Counted from the first letter of the stretch, positions 1 through 8,982 are shown. The stretch is DNA of 64,000 bases from Akkermansiaceae bacterium UBA1315 (GCA_002307065.1 DBTN01000050.1:18668-82667); one strand, 5' to 3'. The notes: generated from the letters alone by a model not told the origin. Translations and numbers: made by a program.

Positions 1-564
1 AGCCCGCCACATCGACGGCACGGCCGAAACGGTGAATCTCGGATGCGACCGGAAAATTTCCTCGATCACCCGTGGAAACGGCATCGGAGCCAAACAAACC
101 GGGATCCCCGCCAGCAACAACGGCAGCGCGACATTCGAAAACCCGTAAGAATGAGCCATCGAGATCACCGCCAGATTTGGAATTTCCGGAGAAAGCCCGA
201 GCGCTGCCACCAACCGATCGACATCCGCCAACACTTGAGAACCGGTGAAAAAAATTCCGCGGGGAATGCCGCTGGCACCCGCAGTATATTTGACCAAAAC
301 CGTATCGTCCGGAGGCGCGCGGTGCAATGGGGGCTCTGGCGTTTCCCGCTCCACCGGAATGACCGGTTGTCCGTCACGCCATGCTCTCAAAATTTCGCGG
401 AAAAATTCAGGATTGCCACTTCGGGCTACGACCGGACCGGTTGCGACCGGGGATTTCTCCACCGCATCCGCGAGATCCGCAAACGTGATTCTCTCCCCGC
501 CATCAAAAATGGCGGTGCGGGTGGCATACCGCCGCAAAGTTTCCAACCAACGAAGATACAGCAT
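1..564 (-). CDS. AMP-dependent acyl-CoA/ACP ligase, N-terminal part (C-terminus outside window)
   Basis: The minus strand is open from an ATG at 564 to the window edge, giving 188 residues. It contains KYTAGASGIPRG, a variant of the adenylate-forming enzyme P-loop (usually TSGTTGxPKG), followed by ISMAHSYGFSN, which fits the next conserved stretch of the ANL superfamily. By family, such enzymes activate a carboxylic acid as acyl-AMP and load it on CoA or ACP. It is transcribed away from a ketosynthase pair 100 bp away, so a starter-acid loading role in a fatty acid or polyketide-like pathway is inferred. The N-terminal domain before the P-loop is short, about 95 residues, which suits the compact ligases of aryl-polyene type clusters. 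The substrate is unknown and the adenylation core lies outside the window. Confidence 0.75.
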   Translation of the reverse strand, partial: MLYLRWLETLRRYATRTAIFDGGERITFADLADAVEKSPVATGPVVARSGNPEFFREILRAWRDGQPVIPVERETPEPPLHRAPPDDTVLVKYTAGASGIPRGIFFTGSQVLADVDRLVAALGLSPEIPNLAVISMAHSYGFSNVALPLLLAGIPVCLAPMPFPRVIEEIFRSHPRFTVSAVPSMWRA

Positions 565-593
565 TTGACAAGGTGCGCGACTGAGTGCCTAGC
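565..593 (+). promoter_or_regulatory. possible promoter for the ketosynthase pair
   Basis: A perfect TTGACA hexamer lies at 565-570 in the 99-bp divergent gap. The best -10 candidate, 17 bp on (CCTAGC at 588-593), is poor. This is offered only because the -35 match is exact and the position suits the plus-strand ketosynthase gene. Confidence 0.25.
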
Positions 594-663
594 TACGCGC
601 GACCCAGTCTGACGAGTCTTAACTTTTTTTCCTTTCCCAGTGGCCTATTTCAGCGATTCACCG

Positions 664-1890
664 ATGCCTGCCGATCCACGCGCCGTCGTGATCACCGGTG
701 CCGGAATCATTTCGCCGATGGGGCGGGATTGGACGGAAAACGTCGCCGGTTTTCGTGCGGGAAAATCAGCCTTCTCACCGGTCACGCTTTTTGACGTTTC
801 GCGCCAGCGGGTCGGCACGGCCGGCCAAGCAGATCTTCCGGAAACCGCTCCGGATTTCGGCGTTTCGGCGAAAGCCTGGCAACGCATGGACCGTGGCACC
901 CGTCTCGCGCTGCTCGCCGCCCGCGAGGCTTTGGAAAACGCCGGACTGTCCGGTGGAGAGATGCCAATGATCATCGGCACCTCCGCCGCCGCGATGCCGA
1001 TTGGCGAAGCGTATTATCAAAAGGCCCTCCTGGCGACCACCTCGCGTCGTCACCAACTTCGCCGCGTCGAGACCTATCAGGCGCAGCGGCAAATGACGGC
1101 GATGGCCCGCGAATTGGGCATCACCGGTTTTTCGAGAATCATTTCCAACGCCTGCGCTTCCGGCGCCAACGCGATCGGCCACGCTTTTCATCTGGTCCGC
1201 TCCGGAAAAGCCGAGCGAGTGCTCGCCGGCGGTTACGACGCGCTTTCCCAACTGGTTTTTGCCGGTTTTGATACCCTCCAGGCTCTCAGCCCTTCTGGAA
1301 TCCCCCGCCCTTTTGACGCCCACCGAGACGGTTTGGCCCTGGGCGAAGGCGCGGGGTTTGTCGTGGTGGAATCAGCCGCGTCCGCAAACGCCCGTCGGGC
1401 CCCAATCATCGCCGAAGTCCTAGGCTACGGCGCGGCGACCGATACCCATCATTTGACCCAACCGAATCCGATGGGAGACACGGCGCTGGCCACCATGCAA
1501 GCGGCATGCGAAATGGCCGGCCTGCTTCCGGAACAGATCGATTACATCAATTCCCACGGAACCGGCACGCCGCTGAATGACATCGCTGAAGGAAATGCCA
1601 TCCAACGTTGGGCGGGCGACTCGGTTTCAAAAATCCAAGTCAGCTCCACCAAGTCCGCCATCGGCCATCTGTTAGGCGGTGCGGGTGCGGTGGAATCGGT
1701 CATCGCACTGATGACTCTCGAAGGCCAATGGCTGCCCGCCAGCTTGAACGTGCGCGAGGCCGATCCGGTCTGCACTTTTGATCTGATCCGCGAACCGCGA
1801 TCGGCTCCCGTCCGCCGCTGTCTCACCAATTCGTTCGGCTTCGGTGGATCAAATGCGACGCTGATTTTTGGTAAGGAGGGGATTTTATGA
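664..1890 (+). CDS. beta-ketoacyl-ACP synthase (KAS II/FabF-like)
   Basis: This is a full-length thiolase-fold condensing enzyme of 408 residues. It opens with VVITGAGIISPMG and carries the complete Cys-His-His triad: C164 in SNACASG, H298 in NSHGTGTPLND and H335 in KSAIGHLLGGAG. It ends with the glycine-rich NSFGFGGSNA loop. By family it elongates an acyl-ACP with malonyl-ACP. I chose the ATG at 664 because FabF proteins start just before the VVITG strand; a GTG at 640 would add eight residues. Its stop overlaps the start of the next gene as ATGA, so the two are translationally coupled. The pairing with a dead ketosynthase homologue suggests a KS/chain-length-factor heterodimer of secondary metabolism, not housekeeping FabF. 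Confidence 0.9.
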   Translation: MPADPRAVVITGAGIISPMGRDWTENVAGFRAGKSAFSPVTLFDVSRQRVGTAGQADLPETAPDFGVSAKAWQRMDRGTRLALLAAREALENAGLSGGEMPMIIGTSAAAMPIGEAYYQKALLATTSRRHQLRRVETYQAQRQMTAMARELGITGFSRIISNACASGANAIGHAFHLVRSGKAERVLAGGYDALSQLVFAGFDTLQALSPSGIPRPFDAHRDGLALGEGAGFVVVESAASANARRAPIIAEVLGYGAATDTHHLTQPNPMGDTALATMQAACEMAGLLPEQIDYINSHGTGTPLNDIAEGNAIQRWAGDSVSKIQVSSTKSAIGHLLGGAGAVESVIALMTLEGQWLPASLNVREADPVCTFDLIREPRSAPVRRCLTNSFGFGGSNATLIFGKEGIL

Positions 1891-2903
1891 ATTTGCCCAT
1901 CGCCATCACCGGAACCGGTGCGGTCTCACCCGCAGGTTGGGGAGTCGCTTCGCTGATGAGCGCGCTGAACGCGGGCCATCCGCTCACACCTTCTCTGCTG
2001 GAACGTCCGCGTGGAGAATCCGTCGTCCGCACGCCGGTTTTGCGCGTTCCCAGCGATCCGGCGGCCATGCCGAAATTCGCCCGGCTCCGCCGCACCAGCC
2101 CGGTTTCGAAATTTGCCGCCGCAGCGGTCATCGAAGCTCTTGGACCGGATCGTCTAACAAAAATCTCTAACAACCGGCTGCGAGTCGGAGTGGTCTTCAC
2201 GCTGACCAATGGTTGCGTGAATTATTCGAACCGGTTTTTCGGAGAAGTTTTAAAAGATCCATCGGTTGCCAGCCCGATTCTTTTCCCCGAAACTGTCTTC
2301 AACGCCCCATCGAGTCACCTTTCCGCGATGATCGGCAGTTCGTCGCCGAACGATACGCTCATCACGGACAGCGCGGGATTTTTCAGCGGTATGGATCTGG
2401 CCGCAGAGTGGATCGCCCGCGGCGAGGTCGATGGTTGCCTAGTGGTGTCCAGTGAGGAAATCGATTGGCTCAGTGCGGAAGGCCTGAATCATTACTCGCG
2501 GAAATATGTCGCCGCAGAAGGCGCGGCGGCGATTTATCTCGAACTGGCAGATTCGTTTCCCCGCATTCTTCGCCTGCCAGATCCGATTTCTTTTGCGAAG
2601 GGCTCGAGAAGTGCGGCCGCTGCGGAGTGCCGTAAAATCCTCCATGCGGAAAACCATTCGCGAACCCTTCTCGTCGATGGCAGGACCGGTTCGGAGCGCT
2701 TTGACGCCCCCGAAAGCGACGCATGGGCCGACTGGATCGGCCCGCGCTTTTCCCCCCGGAAAATCCTTGGCGAAGCGATGGGCTCGTCGGCGGCGCTGCA
2801 AGTGGTCGCCGCCGTGGAATCGCTCAAATCCGGCGTGGCGGATCATGCGGTGATCACCGCCGTCGGCGGAAATCAACAAGCGGGGGGCGTTTTACTCGGC
2901 TGA
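1887..2903 (+). CDS. ketosynthase-like chain-length-factor homologue without catalytic residues
   Basis: This 338-residue protein keeps the ketosynthase outline (ITGTGAVSPAGWG at the start, VGGNQQAGGVLLG at the end). At the nucleophile position the sequence reads TDSAGFFSG, with G164 in place of Cys. The first His motif is replaced by DGRTGS and the second by LGEAMGSSAA. Loss of all three catalytic residues is typical of chain length factors and related inactive partners. A good ribosome-binding site (AAGGAGG) sits in the end of the preceding gene, and start and stop overlap by 4 bp. I infer a heterodimer with the active ketosynthase. The product class (aryl polyene-like, ladderane-like or other) cannot be decided from the visible part. 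Confidence 0.8.
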   Translation: MNLPIAITGTGAVSPAGWGVASLMSALNAGHPLTPSLLERPRGESVVRTPVLRVPSDPAAMPKFARLRRTSPVSKFAAAAVIEALGPDRLTKISNNRLRVGVVFTLTNGCVNYSNRFFGEVLKDPSVASPILFPETVFNAPSSHLSAMIGSSSPNDTLITDSAGFFSGMDLAAEWIARGEVDGCLVVSSEEIDWLSAEGLNHYSRKYVAAEGAAAIYLELADSFPRILRLPDPISFAKGSRSAAAAECRKILHAENHSRTLLVDGRTGSERFDAPESDAWADWIGPRFSPRKILGEAMGSSAALQVVAAVESLKSGVADHAVITAVGGNQQAGGVLLG

Positions 2904-3407
2904 TTCCGGTCCCACTTCCAATCGGGACGGGCCCTGCGACGGACGAGGGATGTGCATCATTTTTTCGAAGTCACCCTTTTCGCAGCAACGGACGAATCCT
3001 TCGGCATAACTCTTCAGCTTATCCCAGCTTTCGCGAATGTCTTTCGCTTCGTCCTTGGTGACGGAATGATCAAGCGCGGCCTCGGAAATCTGACTGAGCA
3101 AACCGGAAAACTGGCCGATGATCTCCTGAGTCGCCGGAAGCACGTGCGGGATGTCCTGACCGGAAACATCCGGATCGACGACAAAATGCCCGCCGTTTTT
3201 CCGGCATAACCATTCCACGATTCCGGTGTCGCCACTCAGCTCGATGATACTCAGCAAGCGATCCAGCGGATTGCGGCTGCCCGATCCATCGTCCGAAGGT
3301 TTTTCAGCCCACTTGTAAACCAGCGAAAGCGAAACTCCCAACTCGGCGGCGACCGCTTTCGGACTGGTTTTTCGCAATGCTCGTTTCAACACCTCGTGGC
3401 TTTCCAT
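2892..3407 (-). CDS. HTH protein resembling phage CII-type regulators
   Basis: This 171-residue protein has an N-terminal helix-turn-helix: residues 15-35 read SPKAVAAELGVSLSLVYKWAE. The remaining helical region has conserved-looking Trp and Cys residues. The layout fits the CII/CP76-like phage regulatory family, which also occurs as chromosomal genes. Its last 12 bp overlap tail to tail with the end of the ketosynthase-like gene on the other strand. No phage genes lie nearby. The target is unknown. Confidence 0.6.
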   Translation of the reverse strand: MESHEVLKRALRKTSPKAVAAELGVSLSLVYKWAEKPSDDGSGSRNPLDRLLSIIELSGDTGIVEWLCRKNGGHFVVDPDVSGQDIPHVLPATQEIIGQFSGLLSQISEAALDHSVTKDEAKDIRESWDKLKSYAEGFVRCCEKGDFEKMMHIPRPSQGPSRLEVGPESAE

Positions 3408-3470
3408 GCCGGGAAACTGACCGGTTCTCGCGCTTTTGAAAAGCGGCGAAATTGAAAACCGATCGCCGAT

Positions 3471-4469
3471 TCAAGCCATGGTCGCGATTTCGGCCTGCCC
3501 GAGCGAAAACGCAGCGAGATCTTCGATTTCCAGAACCGATGAAACTTGGCAAATTTTCTGACGAAGCTCTTTTGCTCCTGGAAACCCTTTGCAGTAGGCC
3601 ATCAATCGCGAGCGCATCGCGGTAAGCGTTTGCCGTTCATCGCCATAACGCTTGCTGTCGACGGCCAGTCGGCAATGGCGCAGCACCAGCTCCCATCGCT
3701 CTTCCAGCGGAACCGGCGGCAGGACTTCACCGGTTTGAACGAAATGTTTCGCCTCGCGGAAAACCCACGGATTTTGCATCGCCGCGCGACCGATCATCAC
3801 GCCGGACACCGCGGTTTCCGCTTTGCGCTTGGCGAGATCAGCTCCGCAAGAAATGTCGCCATTTCCAATCACCGGCACCGAGACCGCGCGGGCCACCGCA
3901 TCGATGACGTCCCAATTCGCCTCACCGCCATACCCCTGTGACCGCGTGCGTCCGTGAACGGCGATCGCCTGCATGCCGCAACCTTCGAGAATCTTTGCGA
4001 CCTCCACGGCATTCACCAAAGTTTCGTCCCAGCCGATCCGGATTTTCGCCGTGACCGGCACCTGATCGCCGACGGCTTTCGCCACGCCTTCGGCCACCGA
4101 GGACAAAAGCGGGCAGTCTTTTAAAAGCGATGATCCCCCGTTTCTCGCGACGACCTTGTTCACCGGGCAGCCGAAATTGATGTCGATGAAATCGGGCCGC
4201 TTCCAGTCGATGATCTTTTTCGCAGCCTCGCCCATCCGCGTTCCATCCGCGCCAAACAGCTGAACTCCAACCGGTCGCTGCGTTTCCGAAAAGTCCGTGT
4301 ATTTCCGCGTCCGTTCGTCGGCCTGCATGATGCCTTCGGCGGAAACAAATTCAGTGACCATCACGTCCGCGCCCAGTTCCTTACAGATCTGGCGGAAAAT
4401 CAGGTCCGTTACACCTGCCATCGGAGCGAGATAGAGCGGAAAGTTGTCGTTGGAAAACCACGGGAGCAC
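3471..4469 (-). CDS. dusB: tRNA-dihydrouridine synthase
   Basis: This is a 332-residue flavoprotein of the Dus family, which reduces uridine to dihydrouridine in tRNA D-loops using FMN and NADPH. Visible marks are LAPMAGVTD at residue 14, the catalytic Cys101 in INFGCPVNKVV, RIGWDE and AVHGRTRSQGY (substrate and FMN phosphate contacts), and GNGDI. The start is GTG at 4469, placing LAPMAGVTD at the usual distance from the N-terminus. Length and the GCPxxKV motif fit DusB best, although DusA/DusC cannot be fully excluded. It is a stand-alone gene here, without the fis partner seen in enterobacteria. Confidence 0.9.
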   Translation of the reverse strand: MLPWFSNDNFPLYLAPMAGVTDLIFRQICKELGADVMVTEFVSAEGIMQADERTRKYTDFSETQRPVGVQLFGADGTRMGEAAKKIIDWKRPDFIDINFGCPVNKVVARNGGSSLLKDCPLLSSVAEGVAKAVGDQVPVTAKIRIGWDETLVNAVEVAKILEGCGMQAIAVHGRTRSQGYGGEANWDVIDAVARAVSVPVIGNGDISCGADLAKRKAETAVSGVMIGRAAMQNPWVFREAKHFVQTGEVLPPVPLEERWELVLRHCRLAVDSKRYGDERQTLTAMRSRLMAYCKGFPGAKELRQKICQVSSVLEIEDLAAFSLGQAEIATMA

Positions 4470-4570
4470 GCGGCAAGCTAACCGGTTTTGAGTCGGAGGA
4501 AAGTGTCGAGTGCGCCACTTCGCTGATGACTATTCTTGATCGATGCGCTCGGGCCGTTCACTTTTCCGCC

Positions 4571-5530
4571 ATGCGCGTCCTCCTTTCCACCTGCAGTTAT
4601 CAAGATACCCCCGGTCCTCACCACGCGCTGATGGAAGCGCAAGGTTGGGAAATCGTTCGTGAACGCGGCCCGCTCTCGCTCGAACGCATGATGGAAATCG
4701 CCGGAGAGTTCGACGCGTTCCTCTGTGGCGATGATGCGATCACCCGTGAGGTTTTGGAAAAATCCCTGCCCCGCCTCAAAGTCATTTCAAAATACGGCAT
4801 CGGCCTGGATAAAATCGACATCCCGGCCACCAAAGATCTGGGCATTCCGGTGCTGTTCACTCCCGGCGTCAACCACGACACGGTCGCCGAGCACACATTC
4901 CTTTTGCTACTCGCGATCACGAAAAATTTCGCCTACGCGATCGATTCGACCCGCTCGGGCGGTTGGGCTCGCAAAACCGGCAACGAGCTTTTCGAAAAAC
5001 GCATCGGCCTGATCGGCCTCGGCCGCATCGGTCAGGAAGTCGCCCGCCGTGCCCACGCGTTCGGCATGCCCATCCACGCGTTCGGCAATTATTGGCCCGA
5101 AGAGATCGCGGAGCAGTTTAACATCACCCGACACGATTCGATCGATTCGCTTTTTGATTCGGTCGACATCATCAGCCCGCACACGAAGCTGACGAAAGAA
5201 ACGCTGCACTGCATCAATGCCGAGCGGCTCGCCCGCTTGCCCGACGGATCTTGGGTGATCAATACCGGTCGCGGTGAGCTGATCGACCAAGCCGCGATCA
5301 TCGCTGCTCTCGATTCTGGAAAACTCGCAGGTTACGCTGCGGATGTTCTTGATCAAGAACCCCCGCCAGCGGATCATCCTTTGCTCCATCACCCGAAAGC
5401 AATCGTCACTCCGCACGTCGGATCCCGCACGTTCGAAAGCGTCCCGCGCCAAGCGATGAAATCGCTCACGAATCTCATCAACGCCCTCAAAGGCGAAGGT
5501 GAGACGAATTGCGCGAACGGCGTGATCTAA
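4571..5530 (+). CDS. D-isomer-specific 2-hydroxyacid dehydrogenase (phosphoglycerate dehydrogenase-like)
   Basis: This 319-residue protein has the two-domain D-hydroxyacid dehydrogenase fold. The NAD Rossmann motif GLIGLGRIGQEVA is central, and the Arg-Glu-His set is seen in NTGRGELID, LDQEPPPADHP and TPHVGSRT. By family it interconverts a 2-oxoacid and a D-2-hydroxyacid with NAD(P). It lacks the C-terminal ACT domains of the serA gene at 44.9 kb, so it is a paralog with another or unregulated substrate. I start it at the ATG at 4571 (MRVLLSTCSYQ); an ATG at 4526 would add 15 residues that do not look like the family. Confidence 0.85.
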   Translation: MRVLLSTCSYQDTPGPHHALMEAQGWEIVRERGPLSLERMMEIAGEFDAFLCGDDAITREVLEKSLPRLKVISKYGIGLDKIDIPATKDLGIPVLFTPGVNHDTVAEHTFLLLLAITKNFAYAIDSTRSGGWARKTGNELFEKRIGLIGLGRIGQEVARRAHAFGMPIHAFGNYWPEEIAEQFNITRHDSIDSLFDSVDIISPHTKLTKETLHCINAERLARLPDGSWVINTGRGELIDQAAIIAALDSGKLAGYAADVLDQEPPPADHPLLHHPKAIVTPHVGSRTFESVPRQAMKSLTNLINALKGEGETNCANGVI

Positions 5531-5555
5531 CAACCGCTTTTCCCAATCTCTGCTC

Positions 5556-5876
5556 ATGAGCGATCGATCCGACCCGCTGCGCTATACCATGATCGGTGAT
5601 GATGGTCTTACCGATCAGCAACGCCTCGAAAAATATACCGGCCCGATTTCAGCGGAATACCTTCTTCCCCATTTGAAAAACGGAACGTTGATCCAGGTCC
5701 ACGAAGCGTTGGAGCTGGCTGAGGTCGGCGTGACACTGGTGAAAGACGACAAGAATCGCATCCAGTCGTGGCTTGATGAAGAGCTGATCGTGCTCGCGAC
5801 AGAGGAAACGTTTGAGACGAAACCGGGCGAGGCCTACACCGCCCTCGTCGTCTCACCTTTCGTCCTTTACCGGTAA
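5556..5876 (+). CDS. DUF2288-family protein
   Basis: This is a 106-residue acidic protein. The pattern of an early AEYLLPHLKNGTLIQV segment, then EVGVTLVKDD and a final ALVVSPFVLYR matches my memory of the DUF2288 family, whose function is unknown. It starts 25 bp after the dehydrogenase and may be cotranscribed. Its last 24 bp overlap, tail to tail, with the end of the Nit1C cluster on the other strand. Confidence 0.65.
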   Translation: MSDRSDPLRYTMIGDDGLTDQQRLEKYTGPISAEYLLPHLKNGTLIQVHEALELAEVGVTLVKDDKNRIQSWLDEELIVLATEETFETKPGEAYTALVVSPFVLYR

Positions 5877-6815
5877 CAGCAGCTCTGCGATCTCCCCTTT
5901 CGAATGAAGCGCGATTCCGCGTTCCGCTCGGAATTGACCGATCGCCCGACAAGTGATCTGCGATTGGGAAAAGTGCGCTTTCACCGCTTCCAAATGGATC
6001 GGCGAAACCGCTAACAAATATCCATAACTGGGAAAGCTCATCATCCAACCTTCCCAAGATACGCTTTCCGGTTTTGGCAGGTGATCCAGATCGAGAATCG
6101 CTCCCACTTCCGAACCATGGCAGAGCATCGCTAACGTTCCGACCATCCCGCCGTTGCTGACGTCCTTTCCGGAACAACAAAGCCCGCTTTCCGCCAACTC
6201 GGCGAGCAAGCACAGATCCGCACGCAGACGCTCCGGAGAGGCGGTGGTGCTGGCGTTCCAAAACGGCTTGCCGCCGCGATAGGCGCCGTTCATATCGATG
6301 GCGATGACCAAATGATCTCCCGGTTTTGCATCGAAACTGGTGATCAGCCGATCTCCGGCATGCCCGAGAACAGCGGCCGCCAATGTCGCTTTTTCCGTTC
6401 TCAAATGAGTGGTGTGCCCTCCGACGATTGGCACCCCGTAGGCTGATGAAGCGGCACGCATGCCCGCCCAGATCTGCGCGGAAATTCCCTCCGATGGAGT
6501 CCATAAAATATCAGTGATCGCCATCGGCCTCCCTCCCATCGCAGCCACGTCTGATAGATTGACCATCACTGCGGAATATCCAGCAAACCACGGATCATCC
6601 TCCACAAACGAATCCAGCATTCCCTCCGCGGCGAATAACAAATACCCGTCGCCCGATGGATTCGGAATCGCCGCACAATCATCGCCCACCAGGACGTTGC
6701 CCGAAAGTTCCAGTGCAGGTTGGAACGCTTCGTAAATCCGCGCTTTTTCCAACACCGCCGGTTGAGATGTCAGATAAGCCGCGAGCGACGCAAGCATGGG
6801 TGGTGCGCCGATCAT
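5853..6815 (-). CDS. AIR synthase-like ATP-binding protein of the Nit1C cluster (sll0787 family)
   Basis: This is the last gene of the Nit1C cluster. The 320-residue protein has the PurM/SelD/ThiL fold marks: GDDCAAIPN (metal/ATP loop), NLSDVAAMGG and a C-terminal half with SGKDVSNGGMVGTLAML. Family members activate an oxygen or carbonyl with ATP. The specific reaction in Nit1C is not established. In some bacteria this domain is fused to the GNAT domain; here the two are separate genes joined head to tail. The ATG at 6815 follows the GNAT stop by one base, while a TTG at 6824 would overlap it. Confidence 0.85.
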   Translation of the reverse strand: MIGAPPMLASLAAYLTSQPAVLEKARIYEAFQPALELSGNVLVGDDCAAIPNPSGDGYLLFAAEGMLDSFVEDDPWFAGYSAVMVNLSDVAAMGGRPMAITDILWTPSEGISAQIWAGMRAASSAYGVPIVGGHTTHLRTEKATLAAAVLGHAGDRLITSFDAKPGDHLVIAIDMNGAYRGGKPFWNASTTASPERLRADLCLLAELAESGLCCSGKDVSNGGMVGTLAMLCHGSEVGAILDLDHLPKPESVSWEGWMMSFPSYGYLLAVSPIHLEAVKAHFSQSQITCRAIGQFRAERGIALHSKGEIAELLLPVKDER

Positions 6816-6816
6816 T

Positions 6817-7383
6817 TCAAGCAACGCGAGCCGCTGGCTGATAGTAGGAAAGATCGGCGCGCATCTTCACATGAAGAAGCCCGTGCAACATGATTTCTTC
6901 GAGCGGTTCCCAATGGAGACGCTGGAAAAAGCGCGCGTTCTGATGCTGAACCGTCGCAAGAAACTCATGACAGCCGATGGCATTCGCGGTGGACACGGCC
7001 TTGTAGATAAGACCCGCGCCGAGCGCTCCGAGTCCGTGGTAACACGGTTGCTGATTTCGAACTGCCACGCCTGGACTGAAATGCCGGATCCGCCGGAAAT
7101 TCGCCGCCACTCCAAGGCGTGATCCAAACCACACCCCGGGTTTTCGCTCATCAATCCGCACGACGCCGGCCACGCTATCTTCCATCCCCGCAAGGATCGT
7201 TTTGCAAACGATCGGGATCATCGCCTCGTCATACATGTCCCGATCATCCACGGAAAAAACCCCCTGCTCTTCACAAAAGATGTCTCGGCGTATCCGATAA
7301 AATCCGTCCAGATCTTCCGGAGTGGTGGCGATCTTAAAAACGAAATCCTGAGGACTGTAGGCGGAAAACTTTTCAAGGAACAT
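6817..7383 (-). CDS. GNAT N-acetyltransferase of the Nit1C cluster (MSMEG_0567 family)
   Basis: This 188-residue GNAT-fold protein begins VFKIATTPEDLDGFYRIRRDIFCEEQGVF (split here only by my quotation), typical of autoinducer synthase-like and MSMEG_0567-type acetyltransferases. The acyl-CoA binding part is around VAVRNQQPCYHGLGALG and a late FFQRLHW helix. By family it transfers an acyl group from acyl-CoA to an amine. Its acceptor in the Nit1C pathway is unknown. It is the sixth gene of the cluster, ahead of the AIR synthase-like gene with which it is fused in other genomes. Confidence 0.8.
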   Translation of the reverse strand: MFLEKFSAYSPQDFVFKIATTPEDLDGFYRIRRDIFCEEQGVFSVDDRDMYDEAMIPIVCKTILAGMEDSVAGVVRIDERKPGVWFGSRLGVAANFRRIRHFSPGVAVRNQQPCYHGLGALGAGLIYKAVSTANAIGCHEFLATVQHQNARFFQRLHWEPLEEIMLHGLLHVKMRADLSYYQPAARVA

Positions 7384-7418
7384 AACAAAGAGAAGTTAGC
7401 GGTTTAAGTGCCAGATTT

Positions 7419-8681
7419 TCAGTGGACGGCGTGACTGGCCTCGGACGCCACGGTGGCGATCTGATCGGCGATGAAGGCGGCGTCTTCCGCAATCCCGGAA
7501 AAGCGGGCGGATCCCCACGTATTTTGCCAAGGCAGACCGAGAAAATAGAGACCGGGAATGACTGTGACTCCACGCTGCGTTTCCGGGAAACCGCGCATGT
7601 TAAAAACCGGTAGTTTGATGAAATGAAAATCCGGCAGAAACCCGATGCACCAGATGATGCACGTGATGTTTTCCTTCGCGAAATTCAGTTCAACCGGTTC
7701 ATTTTCCGGCATCCATACCGGCCGATAATGCTGTCCCGCTGGAGCGTCGATCCCATTCTCGGAGATATAGTCGTCAATCCGTTGGCAAATTCCGTTGTAA
7801 GAACGATCCGCGCTGTCCAATTTTTCGGCGATATCCTGACGCACGGAAAATCTCTCCTCATCGATTTCATCGACGAATCCATAAAGTTTCACCCCATCCA
7901 GGGCGAACTGGCGGAGATCGATTTCATGCCCGCCGTCGCGACCTGTTAGATAATGATTCGTCCCGGAAATCGCTTTGGCCTGATCCGGATGTTCGGCGAA
8001 CGTGGTTTGATAATATCCCATCTCTTCCAGCCATGTGACCGCATCTTTTCCACGATATCGCCGAGGCGACCGCGGGGCGTTGCCCAGACAAAGGTGCACC
8101 TTTCTTTGATCAATGCATAACTCCTCCATGATCTGGACGCCGGATTGACCGGACCCAACCACCACCGTTTCTCCGGCAGGCACTTGGGAGGGACGTTTGT
8201 AATCGGCGGAGTGGATCTGCTTGATGTGGGCGGGGATTTTATCAGCGCCCTTCGGCAGAATCGGCCGGTGGAAACAACCGATGGCACAGATCACATCATC
8301 ACAAATCCAGTCGCCGTGATTGGTGGTGACGAGGAAAAACCCCTCCTGTTTTCGAACGGATGTGACCGTCACTCCCTCCCGAATGGGTGGATCGAATTTC
8401 TTCGCATACCGTTCGATATAGTCGACGATTTCATCCTTTACCATGAAACCTTCCGGATCGGCACCTTCATAGGCATGGCCTGGCAGACGGCATTGGTGGT
8501 TCGGAGTGACGAGTGAAAAGCTATCCCAGCGTTCATTTCGCCATGCGTGACCGAGACGGTGCTTTTCGAAAACGAGATGGTCGTGAATCCCGCGCTCCTT
8601 TAGGCAGTAGCTGGCCGAGAGCCCCGCCTGACCGCCGCCGATGATGATAACGGAGACGTATTGTGGATCGTCGAATGGCAT
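7419..8681 (-). CDS. flavin-dependent oxidoreductase of the Nit1C cluster (MSMEG_0569 family)
   Basis: This 420-residue FMO-like flavoprotein has an FAD motif, IIGGGQAGLSASYCL, at residues 13-27 and an NAD(P)H motif, VVVGSGQSGVQIMEEL, near residue 170. It also has the fingerprint CRLPGHAYEGADPEGF. By family it is an NAD(P)H-dependent monooxygenase or hydroxylase, presumably oxidising the nitrogen-containing intermediate of the pathway. It sits five bases downstream of the small MSMEG_0570-family gene, in the same transcription unit. The ATG at 8681 gives the correct distance to the first GxGxxG. Confidence 0.88.
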   Translation of the reverse strand: MPFDDPQYVSVIIIGGGQAGLSASYCLKERGIHDHLVFEKHRLGHAWRNERWDSFSLVTPNHQCRLPGHAYEGADPEGFMVKDEIVDYIERYAKKFDPPIREGVTVTSVRKQEGFFLVTTNHGDWICDDVICAIGCFHRPILPKGADKIPAHIKQIHSADYKRPSQVPAGETVVVGSGQSGVQIMEELCIDQRKVHLCLGNAPRSPRRYRGKDAVTWLEEMGYYQTTFAEHPDQAKAISGTNHYLTGRDGGHEIDLRQFALDGVKLYGFVDEIDEERFSVRQDIAEKLDSADRSYNGICQRIDDYISENGIDAPAGQHYRPVWMPENEPVELNFAKENITCIIWCIGFLPDFHFIKLPVFNMRGFPETQRGVTVIPGLYFLGLPWQNTWGSARFSGIAEDAAFIADQIATVASEASHAVH

Positions 8682-8685
8682 AACT

Positions 8686-8961
8686 TTAAATTTTTTGAAT
8701 GATCAACGGCGCTTCCGGAGGCAAGGCCCCCGCCCACGCTTCAATTTCGGAAAGAGAATCCGCCGCAGCGGAACAGGAAAAACCGAACTTGGCGCGGACA
8801 CGCTCCGACGCTTCGGTAAGCGCAAGCCGCGAGGATCGGAGAAACTCGGAGGCCGTCAGCGACGCACCCGGTTTGAAATAATTTTTCACGATAGAGGATG
8901 GCGAGTAGCAGGAATGCAGGGTGCCATCCGGAAGTTGGACGATGAAATAGGTTTCAGGCAT
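8686..8961 (-). CDS. MSMEG_0570-family small nitrogen-starvation protein
   Basis: This 91-residue protein begins MPETYFIVQLPDGTLHSC, as in the small proteins found only in Nit1C clusters (MSMEG_0570 family). It shows no catalytic motif. A Tyr-Ser-Pro stretch and ASEFLRSSRLALTEASER form the conserved-looking centre. The function is unknown; tight clustering suggests an accessory or chaperone-like role for the adjacent flavoprotein or radical SAM enzyme. Confidence 0.8.
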   Translation of the reverse strand: MPETYFIVQLPDGTLHSCYSPSSIVKNYFKPGASLTASEFLRSSRLALTEASERVRAKFGFSCSAAADSLSEIEAWAGALPPEAPLIIQKI

Positions 8962-8982
8962 AAGAGGAAAAAGGATGATCCA

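Noticed and set aside
43..612. 189-residue plus-strand open frame at the left edge
   Set aside because: It is antisense to the AMP-dependent ligase, whose motifs are clear on the minus strand; the plus-strand product is Arg/Gln-rich and without any family pattern.
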